A stretch of 64,000 bases of DNA, from positions 682,001 to 746,000 of the forward strand of contig NZ_QXQA01000002.1 of the NCBI RefSeq assembly GCF_003583765.1, in the 5' to 3' direction. Within the stretch, counting starts at the first letter, position 1; every line of letters starts with the position of its first letter. Below the pieces are notes generated by a model. The model saw nothing but the letters and a program-made list of their open reading frames with translations. It was not told the DNA's origin and searched no databases. The DNA is from Paenibacillus nanensis (lineage in GTDB: Bacteria > Bacillota > Bacilli > Paenibacillales > Paenibacillaceae). The position numbers and the translations under genes were made by a program. Positions 29,440 through 38,945 of this stretch are shown here, piece after piece.

Positions 29440-31994
29440 TTTTGTACACCACCCATTACATAGCCTCCGGCTTCGACGTTTTGGCCATCCGCCTGAACCT
29501 TCGATCGATTGTAGTTCACAATGACATAGATACCGTTCTCATAAACGGTTTTGAAGACGCCCTCGCTTAACTTCTCGTGCGAAATCATCTTCTGGTTCTG
29601 CACTTTGCCCAAAACTTCATTCACGCTCCCATAAATCTGTGCAGCCTGATCCAGCCATTGCTCGTAATGAACGGCGTACAAGTCGTCGTAATCCGTATCC
29701 TTCACTTTGTCATTCGGTTCATATATCCATTTGAAATAAACGCCGGAGCCATATTCCAGACACTTCAATATATACTGGTTCATGTCGTTGTAGGTCGACA
29801 GATTATAAGGCATGCCGGTATAGTCGATATATCCGCGAACGACCATTTGATAGAAAGGAATTTCTTCGTCTTCGATCTTGAACCCGCTATTCGTCATCGG
29901 CGCATTCGTAATATCCGTAACGTATGGAAACGCATAAGCGTTGCCGCCATTCGCCATAATCTCGAGATTCCGTTCGCGAATCTTGGTCAGCGCCTGTTTC
30001 GATATCGTTTCGGACTCCGTTCGGTCGATCTGATGGTTTGTCCGAAACTCGCTATTCAACCGGCTGCCTAGGTCCTGCAGCGATATCCCTTCAAGACGAT
30101 AGTCGTCCAGCTCGGTCAGCATGGAATCCACAATCTTCAATATATAACGCGGCGATACAACATAGGACGGAGCTTTGCTTCGGTCGCGCTGATTCAAGAC
30201 GGGTTCAACCGGGTAGATCGCTGCAGGATCTCCCCTTAATGTTCGGGAAGCATCCTTGCTTACATCGAAGCCGCCGCTCGTACGAGCCTCGGCGATGTAG
30301 ACGTCAGGGAAGAAGGAAAGGTCCATGTCCCGGGCGAAGGAGATAAATTCCCGAAGCGCTTTGCTCCCTCCCACAGCTTTATCGACCGAAACATGATCCG
30401 GAACCTGATGATCAAGTCCTTTATTGAACCAACCCGAATACTGAACCTTAATATGGCGAATATTGCGATCCTGCATCTGATTGACGATATCCTCCGCCTG
30501 TTTAAAGGTTGTTAGAGGTTCGAGCGCCTTATAGGGTATACCCGCCAAATGCTTATTTTTGGCGATGCTTCCGATCAGCTGCAAATAAAACGGCGCATCC
30601 CCTCCGGAAATCGAATCGCTTGCCGACCTCGGTTCGGGAAGTCCTTGCGTTTTGGCCAAATACTGTTGATAGTACTGCGCCATTCCGGAATAAGTAGCTT
30701 CATCCCCGCTCAGGAAAGCGTAACGGACCGTAAAGTCCGAATTTGTCGGATTCTCTTGATACCTTGGCAAGGAACGTTCCTGTCCGTTCGCGTCCAGGGA
30801 AACCTCGTCCTTATTGACCACATCAAAGCTTGGATAAATGTAGTTATAGCTATTCAGCCTGCCGCTTACATCGGCATGAACGCTCGCGACTGCATCGCCT
30901 TCTTCAATAATGCCGAGAAAGGCTCCATTCTTGCGAATCATTCCGAATACCGGCAGCCTGGCTTTCTCTTCCAAGACGACGTCATTGGCATTATTCATCG
31001 TTTGATCGGATCCATAAATCCTTTGTTCGTATGACGAATAATTGATTTTACCATTGTTGAAATGAATGAGCGCTCCGGAGCCGTCCGGTACAAATAAGGA
31101 GCCCTCCGCCTCCTCTCCTTCCGCTCCGAAGAAACCAAGGACCGATATCGTGTGGACCGGATACTCATCAGAGAAATGAATGCCGGAAGCCGGCACCGTG
31201 ACGACGAGACTATCGCCATCCAAGGTATACTCAATCGAGGCAAGGAAGATACGAGGTTCCGGTTTGGTTTGTTCCAGCTGAAACGCTTCGAGATCCTTCC
31301 GGAAATCTTCATCCGTATAGCCGGCATCTTCGAATGCTTGGAGAGTCCGCGTCAATTGAATCCCGGCCAGCGATTCGTTTCGCACATATACATTAGGGTC
31401 CGCGTCCTCCTTGTAGGCAATCATCAGCGCTCGCTGTCCCGTTTTATCCACTTTCCCCTTAAGCTCCTCCAGGCGTTCCTTCGTCAGTTTGCTTGGAATA
31501 TCGTCAGCCGTTTTCTCGTCCGTGCCGAATTGATAAGTCACTCGGATGCCGTTAGGGATGCTTTCGAATCTGAACTGCTTATGAATGACGCTATCCGTAT
31601 AGGAATTGACCGAGCTGAGCTGCCCGAACGCGTTATGGAAATCGAGTTTCAATTGAGCGGATAATAAATCTTTGTTAATTCCTGTCGCCAGCTTATCGGA
31701 TTCCCTCTCCGGCGGGTTGCTGTACCATACCTCTCCGCTGCTTTGATCGAGGACGGCAATAACGCCCGACTGATCGTCCGCGAATAATTGCAGACGATGG
31801 TTGGCCGCAACGCCTTTCATATCCGCGACTCGAGGATCCGTGAAAGAAACGGGCAAAGCCGTTCCCTTAACGAATTCGGCTGCAACAGAACGATTTGCTT
31901 CCGTTTGATTATCAGAGCCGGAGCCCGCACACCCAGCAGTCATTATTCCGAGCAGGAACAACGAAGTCAGCAAGGCATATTTTTTTAAAGTCAT
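29436..31994 (-). CDS. DUF5696-type large surface lipoprotein
   Basis: The 852-residue protein has a lipoprotein signal with lipobox GIMTAGC (Cys22). Residues about 55-330 are beta-rich, starting VAANHRLQLFADDQSGVIAVLDQ. The remainder resembles a TIM-barrel-like domain with QLIGSIAKNKHLAGIPYKALEPLTTF and LSFFPDVYIAEARTSGG. I recognise it as a DUF5696 protein from general familiarity with Paenibacillus; the function is not known. The barrel-like part suggests a glycosidase-related or glycan-binding role. It is encoded between a Yip1-like membrane protein and a permease pair, and overlaps the next gene, so it probably belongs to the import machinery at the cell surface. Confidence 0.78.
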   Translation of the reverse strand: MTLKKYALLTSLFLLGIMTAGCAGSGSDNQTEANRSVAAEFVKGTALPVSFTDPRVADMKGVAANHRLQLFADDQSGVIAVLDQSSGEVWYSNPPERESDKLATGINKDLLSAQLKLDFHNAFGQLSSVNSYTDSVIHKQFRFESIPNGIRVTYQFGTDEKTADDIPSKLTKERLEELKGKVDKTGQRALMIAYKEDADPNVYVRNESLAGIQLTRTLQAFEDAGYTDEDFRKDLEAFQLEQTKPEPRIFLASIEYTLDGDSLVVTVPASGIHFSDEYPVHTISVLGFFGAEGEEAEGSLFVPDGSGALIHFNNGKINYSSYEQRIYGSDQTMNNANDVVLEEKARLPVFGMIRKNGAFLGIIEEGDAVASVHADVSGRLNSYNYIYPSFDVVNKDEVSLDANGQERSLPRYQENPTNSDFTVRYAFLSGDEATYSGMAQYYQQYLAKTQGLPEPRSASDSISGGDAPFYLQLIGSIAKNKHLAGIPYKALEPLTTFKQAEDIVNQMQDRNIRHIKVQYSGWFNKGLDHQVPDHVSVDKAVGGSKALREFISFARDMDLSFFPDVYIAEARTSGGFDVSKDASRTLRGDPAAIYPVEPVLNQRDRSKAPSYVVSPRYILKIVDSMLTELDDYRLEGISLQDLGSRLNSEFRTNHQIDRTESETISKQALTKIRERNLEIMANGGNAYAFPYVTDITNAPMTNSGFKIEDEEIPFYQMVVRGYIDYTGMPYNLSTYNDMNQYILKCLEYGSGVYFKWIYEPNDKVKDTDYDDLYAVHYEQWLDQAAQIYGSVNEVLGKVQNQKMISHEKLSEGVFKTVYENGIYVIVNYNRSKVQADGQNVEAGGYVMGGVQK

Positions 31995-32013
31995 GGCTGC
32001 GCATGCCTCCTCC

Positions 32014-32649
32014 CTAGCTTCTCAGGTCAATTTCCTGGTAAATCGTTGATACAAAAGATGAAAGCTGCTGAATCAGGCTGAAGAAAAGCAAGCACAGAAA
32101 CGCCAAAAAACCCATGGCGACAACCGATAACAGCAGGGTGCCGATAGTTTTCGACGGCGTAAATTGATGAACCGTCATATTCCCGACGAACAACAGGTAC
32201 AGTGACCAGATGAGGGCGATGCTGTGCGAGAAATAATAGAAGCCCGTCTCCTGGATCGAGATCACGTTGCTTAACCAAATCCATGGAAATGGGATGATGA
32301 CCATTGGAGTGAAGGCAAAGCAGGTCGACGTGAATATTTCGACGAACTTCCCTTCTCCGTCCATCAAGGTCGTGAGCGACCAATTGGCCACGCACCAGAA
32401 CAGCACCGGAAGCAATACATACAGAATCTCCATTAAGCTGTTCATGTCGGCGGGGTTGTATATATTGACGAGAAATCCGCTATACTGGCTGCTCAAGATA
32501 TTGGTGACGGCCAAGAGGAACAAGATTAAAAAGGAAACGATCAGATGCGTTTTTTTGTTCCATTCATACTTCAAATCCCAATAGCCGTTAAATGGGTGTA
32601 GAATCAGATAAAATGGGTGCTTAAGCAGCTCACTGTTTAATTGCGGCAC
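32014..32649 (-). CDS. Yip1-like integral membrane protein
   Basis: This protein of about 212 residues has about five hydrophobic segments (for example LIVSFLILFLLAVTNIL and TLLLSVVAMGFLAFLCLLFF), with HPFYLILHPFNGYWDLKYE at the start, which is typical for bacterial YIP1-family proteins. The frame opens at 32715, but that extension has low-complexity Ser/Gly content. GTG at 32649 (VPQLNSELL) follows GGGGGAAGGAAAC and overlaps the preceding gene by 20 bases. The family's bacterial role is unknown; here it may organise membrane proteins of the transporter. Confidence 0.82.
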   Translation of the reverse strand: MPQLNSELLKHPFYLILHPFNGYWDLKYEWNKKTHLIVSFLILFLLAVTNILSSQYSGFLVNIYNPADMNSLMEILYVLLPVLFWCVANWSLTTLMDGEGKFVEIFTSTCFAFTPMVIIPFPWIWLSNVISIQETGFYYFSHSIALIWSLYLLFVGNMTVHQFTPSKTIGTLLLSVVAMGFLAFLCLLFFSLIQQLSSFVSTIYQEIDLRS

Positions 32650-34096
32650 GTTTCCTTCCCCCTTTCCACTGCCGGAACTTCCTGAGCACGATTGTGCCGA
32701 GCGCGAGCAAGACAATGCCGGTCATGACCGCAGGGAAGTAATCGCGCAGCACTTCCTTGCGATAGAGCAGGAATGCCTTCGAATAGTTCCGCTGATCCTT
32801 GCTTTGCTTGAAATATTTCATCGCTTCTGCATATTTGCCTTGACGAAGCAGTGATTTGCCGATCCCGGCATAGGCGAATTCCAGGTTGGCGTTCATATGG
32901 ATCGACTTCTGGAATAAGGAGAAAGCCCCCTCTTCATCGCCCCTGTAGTAGCTTCGAACGGCTTCGTTGAGGGTCCGGCCGTATTCCGTTGTCTCGAATA
33001 AAGTAATTTCGCCGAGCCCTTTGTCCAGAACGAGAAACTGATCGCCTACACGCTCGATGGCCGACGGCGCGTTGAATTCGCCCAGCCGGTTGCCCAGACC
33101 GCCGAATACATACATGAAATGTCCGTCGCCGTTGTATGTGAATATCCGTCCGCGCCTGGAATCAAGCACCGAATAAATTTCGCTGTCCGCGACATCGATG
33201 TCAATCAGTCTCGAAGCGACCATCTGAGACATAGCAGCGATGTCGCCGCGCGGGTTGAAATACCCCGTCCGCCTCAAAATATCGTTCCCCTGGGCATTTA
33301 GTTTTTTGATCGTATCGCCAAATCTGTCGCCGTTCGTCGCATAAATAAACCCTTCATCGTCAATATCCAGGTTCGTGAATTCCGTAGGCGTAAACATGAC
33401 CATCCGGCTCCGCTGGGCTCGGGTCGACAGCCTTTTCCATAACAACTCGGCTGGATCGACCCTTACGCGGTTCGCGCCGATGAACGTTGAAAACTCGCCA
33501 TTCGCGTTGAATTCCATAAACCCGTCAAATACGCCGGCGGCCATGACATAAATCCGCTGGGCTTTGTCGACAACGACACGAGCAGGCTGGAACTGAAACT
33601 TCTCCTGAAACAGCTCGGACTCGGGATTCTCGATCACCTTCACAAGCTTGCCGTCCGAATCGAGATGGACCATTCTTTTATTGCCCGTATCCGCGACGTA
33701 TATATGCTTATCTTCGGTTACGAACAGGCCCTGGGGACTTATAAATTGGTCAGGTCCGCCCTTCCCGTCGAATGTATCGATGATCCGGACCAGCTTGAAG
33801 CTCGCATCCATTACCACGATGCGGTTATTGCCGGAGTCCAGCACATAAATTTGCTTGTCTGCCGTAACGTGTAAATCGTTCGGTTCCTTAAAGGGGCCGA
33901 CGCCCAGACTATCCCCATTCAGGATGGCCGTTGCCCGGTAGGCGGCAGGCGAGGCGACACTGTCTCCCCAGTAGGAATAATTATAGGAAGCGGGGGCTTC
34001 TTCGGCGTGCGCGGCCGCGCTTCCCATTCCCATGCTTAGCAAACAGATGAGCGTTGTGAGGACAAATGTTCTTGTTCTATAAATGATGCTCAACAT
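32630..34096 (-). CDS. Secreted/membrane-anchored NHL-repeat protein with TPR-like helix region
   Basis: The 488-residue protein has a signal peptide (about 1-31, ending AAAHAEE). It then has NHL-type beta-propeller repeats: NDLHVTADKQIYVLDSGNNR, SPQGLFVTEDKHIYVADTGN and similar units to about residue 370. A TPR-like pair of helices (about 385-450, YAGIGKSLLRQGKYAEAMKYF) and a C-terminal membrane segment with a basic tail (VMTGIVLLALGTIVL, RKFRQWKGGRKR) follow. It is thus a propeller outside the membrane with a C-terminal anchor. It resembles gluconolaconase-type annotations, but no catalytic site can be argued. Its place between permeases and the Yip1 gene suggests a scaffold or sensor role in the uptake complex. 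Confidence 0.8.
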   Translation of the reverse strand: MLSIIYRTRTFVLTTLICLLSMGMGSAAAHAEEAPASYNYSYWGDSVASPAAYRATAILNGDSLGVGPFKEPNDLHVTADKQIYVLDSGNNRIVVMDASFKLVRIIDTFDGKGGPDQFISPQGLFVTEDKHIYVADTGNKRMVHLDSDGKLVKVIENPESELFQEKFQFQPARVVVDKAQRIYVMAAGVFDGFMEFNANGEFSTFIGANRVRVDPAELLWKRLSTRAQRSRMVMFTPTEFTNLDIDDEGFIYATNGDRFGDTIKKLNAQGNDILRRTGYFNPRGDIAAMSQMVASRLIDIDVADSEIYSVLDSRRGRIFTYNGDGHFMYVFGGLGNRLGEFNAPSAIERVGDQFLVLDKGLGEITLFETTEYGRTLNEAVRSYYRGDEEGAFSLFQKSIHMNANLEFAYAGIGKSLLRQGKYAEAMKYFKQSKDQRNYSKAFLLYRKEVLRDYFPAVMTGIVLLALGTIVLRKFRQWKGGRKRAAIKQ

Positions 34097-34111
34097 CTCG
34101 TCTCATCCTTT

Positions 34112-34987
34112 CTACTCTTTCATCCCGGAAGTCGCCATCGTCTGCATGACGCTGCTCTGTGAGATGATAAAGAGCGTAATCGGAACGATCATCAAGAGAA
34201 GGGCGACCGCCGCTCCGACGCCTGCCCGGGCAATGCCGCCTGCCGAGATTTGGCCAAGCGTGTAATGGAGCGTCTTCAAATTTTCGCTATAGATGAAGTT
34301 GCCTCCATCGGTCCCCCATAGCGCGGGGAACTGCAAAATCATAAGCGTCAGCCATGCGGGCTTCACGTTCGGCATGACGATGCTCCAATAAATCCTGTAC
34401 TCGTTCGCTCCGTCAATTTTGGCCGCTTCCAGCAGCGCATCCGGAATCTGCTCCATGAATTGCTTCATAAGGAACAGTCCGAGCGGGAAGGCAAGCGACG
34501 GCACGATAACCGAGGCGTGCGTGTTAATCCAGCCGAGCCAGGACATGACCATATAGTTCGGTATCGCGGTAACATGGCCCGAGAACATCAGGGACAAAAT
34601 GACTATGGAGAATAAAGCCCCCGATCCCCAGAATCGATATTTCGCCAGAGGATAGGCCGCCGCAGACGCCAGCAGAATATGGCCAACCGTCCCGACGATC
34701 GTAATAAACAGGGTATTGGCGATATAGCGGGACAGCGGCACCCACGAGTTCCCCATCAGGGCGAACAGATCGAAGAAGTTGTCCAGCGTAGGATTGATGA
34801 CCAGAAACCGCGGCGGGAAAATAAACAGTTCGTCAAGCGGCTTGAACGCGTTGTTGACCGCATAGATGAGCGGGAGCGCCATAAACGCGCCAAAAACGGC
34901 AAGAAGCGCGAACAGTAAAAAGCTGACGGCAAAAGAACGGTTAAGCCGCCTAGGGGTCCGGAGTACACCTAGCATCCTCATGACCAA
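34112..34987 (-). CDS. CUT1 sugar ABC transporter permease (MalG-like)
   Basis: This 291-residue permease has six membrane segments and an EAA loop IPDALLEAAKIDGANEYRIYWS. The start is TTG at 34987 (or ATG at 34981), 2 bases after the preceding stop, with AGGTGAATAAAG upstream. The C-terminal SSVMQTMATSGMKE is family-typical. It pairs with the permease at 34,990-35,946. Confidence 0.92.
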   Translation of the reverse strand: MVMRMLGVLRTPRRLNRSFAVSFLLFALLAVFGAFMALPLIYAVNNAFKPLDELFIFPPRFLVINPTLDNFFDLFALMGNSWVPLSRYIANTLFITIVGTVGHILLASAAAYPLAKYRFWGSGALFSIVILSLMFSGHVTAIPNYMVMSWLGWINTHASVIVPSLAFPLGLFLMKQFMEQIPDALLEAAKIDGANEYRIYWSIVMPNVKPAWLTLMILQFPALWGTDGGNFIYSENLKTLHYTLGQISAGGIARAGVGAAVALLLMIVPITLFIISQSSVMQTMATSGMKE

Positions 34988-34989
34988 CT

Positions 34990-35946
34990 TTATTCACCTA
35001 CCTTTCGCAACAGCTTTTGCGTCACCTTATTGGCGCCGATCATAATGCAGAAGAGCACTGTCGCGATAGCGGAGGCGTAACCCATCTCGAATCGGATCGT
35101 GCCGAAATCCATCAAGTGCGTTACGATGGTATGCCCCGCGTAGTTCACGCTTGGGAATCCGGCTAGCGCGATCGATATATCGGCGACCGCAAGCGAGCCC
35201 GTTATCTGCATGACGGCTCCGAACATCAGCTGCGGCCGCATGGACGGCAGCGTGATGAACCAAAGCTCCTGCCAGCGGTTCTTGATGCCGTCAACGGCTC
35301 CCGCTTCGATGAGCGACCGGTCGATCGTCTGAAGACCCGCGATGAAGGCCAGGAAGCTGGTGCCCAGGCTAAGCCACAACTGGACGATAATAATAATCGG
35401 CAGTATATATTGCTCGTTCGAAAGCCATTGAATCGGTTCGAGAATAAACCCGAATCTCATAAGGAACCCGTTCAAGTAACCGTAGCTGTCTCCGGAGAAT
35501 ACGATCAGCCAAATAAAGAAGACGTTTCCCGAAATGGACGGGGCGTAGAACACAAGGGTCATAAACGCTCTGACCTTGGGCGACAGTTCATTGATAATCC
35601 AGGCAAAGAGAAAACAGGCGATATAACTGACCGGACCGGTCACGACTGCGAACATGAACGTGTTCTTCAGGGCGATCATGAACACATCGTCGCCCAGGAA
35701 CAACCGGGAATAGTTCTGCCAGCCTACGAATCTCGGAAACTCCAGCATGTTAAAATAAAAGAAACTAAGTGCCAGCGAGATGATGACTGGAATGACCGTA
35801 AAAGTGAAGAAGATCAGCATGTACGGACTCATCAGCAAGTAGTAATGCTTGTTTTTTCGTAGCTCTCGGGCAACTTTGGCGAGTCGTGACGGCTTCTTCG
35901 CCTGGATGATGCTCGACGCGGCATGACGCCTTACTTCTGGCTGCAA
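34990..35946 (-). CDS. CUT1 sugar ABC transporter permease (MalF-like)
   Basis: The 318-residue permease has six membrane segments after a basic N-terminus (KKPSRLAKVARELRKNKHYY) and a partly degenerate EAA loop SLIEAGAVDGIKNRWQELW. The start appears to be TTG at 35946, with AGGGGGTGG upstream. It directly follows the CBM-fused binding protein, which is its likely partner. Confidence 0.9.
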   Translation of the reverse strand: MQPEVRRHAASSIIQAKKPSRLAKVARELRKNKHYYLLMSPYMLIFFTFTVIPVIISLALSFFYFNMLEFPRFVGWQNYSRLFLGDDVFMIALKNTFMFAVVTGPVSYIACFLFAWIINELSPKVRAFMTLVFYAPSISGNVFFIWLIVFSGDSYGYLNGFLMRFGFILEPIQWLSNEQYILPIIIIVQLWLSLGTSFLAFIAGLQTIDRSLIEAGAVDGIKNRWQELWFITLPSMRPQLMFGAVMQITGSLAVADISIALAGFPSVNYAGHTIVTHLMDFGTIRFEMGYASAIATVLFCIMIGANKVTQKLLRKVGE

Positions 35947-35963
35947 CGGCTTCCACCCCCTAA

Positions 35964-38861
35964 CTAATTCTGAAGATTGAATTCCTTCCGCTTGAGCGCG
36001 ATTTCATCATTCATGTACAAAATATAATCCGAAAGGGCCTCGCGCGGATTCTCGCTCTGGTTCACGACGCGCCGGAAAGCATTATCCAGATGTCTGCCGG
36101 TGAAATACCCGCCCGGCACTTGAGGAATGCCCCTCACCCATTTCCATTGGCGTTCCAGATTTTCGAAATCCTTGATCGGCCATGGCAGCTGCGCAAGCGC
36201 TTCGATGTTGGCTGTCGGGTAGCGGGCAGCCTCGCCGAGCAGCCCTTCCAGCTCTCGACCGTAAGCGATTTGGGTATCCTTATCCGTCCACCATTTCATG
36301 AATGACCATGCCGCGTCCTTGTCGTCGGCATTATCCAGCATCATGACCGCGGTCGTATGGCTGGCGACCTCATGTCCTACGGACCCGTCCATGCGCTCGG
36401 TGCCGGGTACGACGGTAAAGTCCCACAACCCCTTGATCTCCGGCGCCATAACCGTGAGCATGTTGTACGTCGTATAATCGGCAATACCGATAGGCATCTC
36501 TCCCGTTCGGAACCGATTAGGGAAATCTGCTTGCAGCGGAAACTTGTAATTCGTATAAAATTGCGTCCAGCGCTTGAAAACCTGCATGGAAATCTCGGAG
36601 TCGAGTGCGCTCTTCTTGCCGTCGTCCTGGTAGAACTGGCCGCCGTTTTGGTAGAGAAGCATGGCGAACGCCGCATTCGGAACGAGAGTCGCATTGTTCG
36701 TTGCCGATTCGATCGGCAAATAAAATTCCATGTTGTGCTTTTGCAGCACCGAAATCATGTTATACACATCCTGCCATGTCTTCGGAGGCTCCAATTCCAG
36801 CTCTTTGAGAATATCCTTGCGATAGAACAGCATCGGGAAGGTCTGCTGCTCCGGCAGCGCATATACCCCTCCGTCGTAGGTGTAAGGAGTTATCGCGCTA
36901 TCGCGAAACCTTGCGGCGACTTCCTCGAAATCCGGGAATGCTGTCAAATCGGCTGCGGCGTTCCTCATCGCGTAATTGACAGGGAGATCCTCGCCGGCCT
37001 GCATGGCAATATCAGGCCCTTCGCCGGCTAGGACAGCCGGAAGCAGAATGCCGCCCGGAACAAGCCTTAAATGTACGGATATGTTCGTCTCGGGCGTAAA
37101 CGTGTCGTCGATCAGCGCTTTCAACACCTGTGCCTGATCCCTTCCCGTCGTTATCCAAACCGTAACGGTACGCCCGCCTTCTTCCGTGCTTCCGATGCTA
37201 TCGTAATCTTCGGTATAGGAGGCGATGTAGGCGCCTAGCTCGTGCTTGATCTTCTCCAGCATCGTCGCTTTCGCTCTCGGGAGCTTGCTGTCCGGAGACG
37301 CGACGATCAGATAATCGAGCGTAAGCGGCTGTTCGCGCACGGTTAGAATCCACGTGCCAAGACCTCCGACATTCACCTTGAAGGTGTTCAGCCGGTTCGC
37401 GATCGTCTCCGGCTTCTCCGCCATTTCGTTCAATTGCCGCACCATCGTATGAAGAACAGCGACTTTATCGCTTCGCTCCCCGGTCGATTGTTCGAGATAG
37501 TCCGCCACGGCCTGGATATGGCCAGCTTGTTCCCGGAGAACCTCGATCAGGCCGGGAATCCGCTTCTCCAATTGATAATCGCGGTTGGGGTCGGGCGTAT
37601 TCGAGGTGATTAACAATACTTTTCGATACATTTCATTAAGCTTCAGCACGCTCGACTCGATCGTCTCGATAAGCGGGGCGAGCTCTCCGAGCGAAACCGC
37701 CATGCGAATGGTATGTTTGCCTTTCGTCAGATGGAACAGGTAAGGCTCGTCCCCTCCCAGCACATCCGTTTGCCATTCCATATTGAAGCTGAATCGCGTC
37801 CGCTTCATTTCCTGGAACGGATATTTGCCATCGATCATAATGCTGCGCGTCGCATAGACGCCCCGCAGCTGATCCTGTTTGCGTTTTAGCGCAATCTGGT
37901 ACAACCCATCCTCTTCCACTTCGAATTCCCATTCCATCCACTGCCCCGGCAGCTTCCAGTTAAGGCCCCCAATCGCGTTGACCCGAATTTTCGAAGCACT
38001 GTACGGCGTGACGGCAGGGCTAGACCGATCGGAAAGCGGGTATAGCGTTGGCGAAGATTTTAGAGTCGCATCCTCAGCCTGAATGACAATGAATTGACCA
38101 TCGGCCGCTTCAACACCTGCAGCTTTATATTCGGCTCTCCGTTCCTCATAGGTTTTTGTCTCCGGCTCCTGGTACAACTCGATATAATCGATAGCCATCG
38201 GCTCCCTCAAGGAAGTCAAAGAAACGGTCTGAAGCCCTTCGCCGAAATAAAACAAATAGGGCTCCTCATAGTAACCTTCGTTGTCACCCAAGGACGCGAT
38301 TTGCCAAGCCGGCTTCTCTATCTGCCTCGGGCGCAAATCGTTGCCTCGATTGTCCCGCTCAATTTCGTCTTCGCGATTGCCCCAGTATCGATCGAACAAT
38401 AACATTTCGGCTTCTTGAAAAGGCACTTCCTGATTGATCGCGAACTCTCTTTCGATAGCCGAGCTTTTTCCCTCGATAGGAAAATAATGAATTCGAACAT
38501 TGTATAGGCCCGCTTGATCAACCTGAACCTTCCAACTGATCGTGCCCGACTCTGGCGTCAGCACAGCTTGACCCTCCAAGCCTTGAAATCCATCCGCAAG
38601 CTCAAAGCCGTCTCCTTCGATTGCAGCATATTGCTCGCCTTCGATTCGGATCTCAGCGGCCGGTCGGTCTGCGTCCGAGTAGCGCTTCATATAGGCGTTA
38701 TATCCGTCATTTGCATCTGAATCCATAATCGCTGCAAAATCGCTATTCGCCTGAACAGCGGCGTTGCCTTTTTGACTTGATAAGTAAATCGCCCCTAAGG
38801 ACAAACCTAAAACAAAAAATAGTAGTAACCATTTTACGATTATCTGGCGTCTGACGCTCAA
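35964..38861 (-). CDS. Binding protein fused to carbohydrate-binding-like domains, N-terminally membrane-anchored
   Basis: This 965-residue protein has an N-terminal membrane segment (about 9-27) and no lipobox, so it is probably anchored. Two beta-sandwich regions (about 45-230 and 255-400) begin AEIRIEGEQYAAIEG and FIVIQAEDATLKSS and look like CBM35/CBM6-type folds. A helical spacer (about 400-480) is followed by a complete extracellular solute-binding domain (about 560-960, ending with LSDYILYMNDEIALKRKEF). Binding proteins normally have 400-550 residues, so the extra N-terminal half is unusual. The start is TTG with AGGGGAG 5 bases upstream. It precedes a permease pair directly. The likely job is to hold polysaccharide at the surface while presenting fragments to the transporter; that job is inferred. 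Confidence 0.82.
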   Translation of the reverse strand: MSVRRQIIVKWLLLFFVLGLSLGAIYLSSQKGNAAVQANSDFAAIMDSDANDGYNAYMKRYSDADRPAAEIRIEGEQYAAIEGDGFELADGFQGLEGQAVLTPESGTISWKVQVDQAGLYNVRIHYFPIEGKSSAIEREFAINQEVPFQEAEMLLFDRYWGNREDEIERDNRGNDLRPRQIEKPAWQIASLGDNEGYYEEPYLFYFGEGLQTVSLTSLREPMAIDYIELYQEPETKTYEERRAEYKAAGVEAADGQFIVIQAEDATLKSSPTLYPLSDRSSPAVTPYSASKIRVNAIGGLNWKLPGQWMEWEFEVEEDGLYQIALKRKQDQLRGVYATRSIMIDGKYPFQEMKRTRFSFNMEWQTDVLGGDEPYLFHLTKGKHTIRMAVSLGELAPLIETIESSVLKLNEMYRKVLLITSNTPDPNRDYQLEKRIPGLIEVLREQAGHIQAVADYLEQSTGERSDKVAVLHTMVRQLNEMAEKPETIANRLNTFKVNVGGLGTWILTVREQPLTLDYLIVASPDSKLPRAKATMLEKIKHELGAYIASYTEDYDSIGSTEEGGRTVTVWITTGRDQAQVLKALIDDTFTPETNISVHLRLVPGGILLPAVLAGEGPDIAMQAGEDLPVNYAMRNAAADLTAFPDFEEVAARFRDSAITPYTYDGGVYALPEQQTFPMLFYRKDILKELELEPPKTWQDVYNMISVLQKHNMEFYLPIESATNNATLVPNAAFAMLLYQNGGQFYQDDGKKSALDSEISMQVFKRWTQFYTNYKFPLQADFPNRFRTGEMPIGIADYTTYNMLTVMAPEIKGLWDFTVVPGTERMDGSVGHEVASHTTAVMMLDNADDKDAAWSFMKWWTDKDTQIAYGRELEGLLGEAARYPTANIEALAQLPWPIKDFENLERQWKWVRGIPQVPGGYFTGRHLDNAFRRVVNQSENPREALSDYILYMNDEIALKRKEFNLQN

Positions 38862-38945
38862 TACTGCTCCCCTCCCGCGGCAAGAGTGAAATTCAAACAG
38901 TCCACATAGTCGGGCTAGATGCGGACTGCTTGATCACTTCAATCT

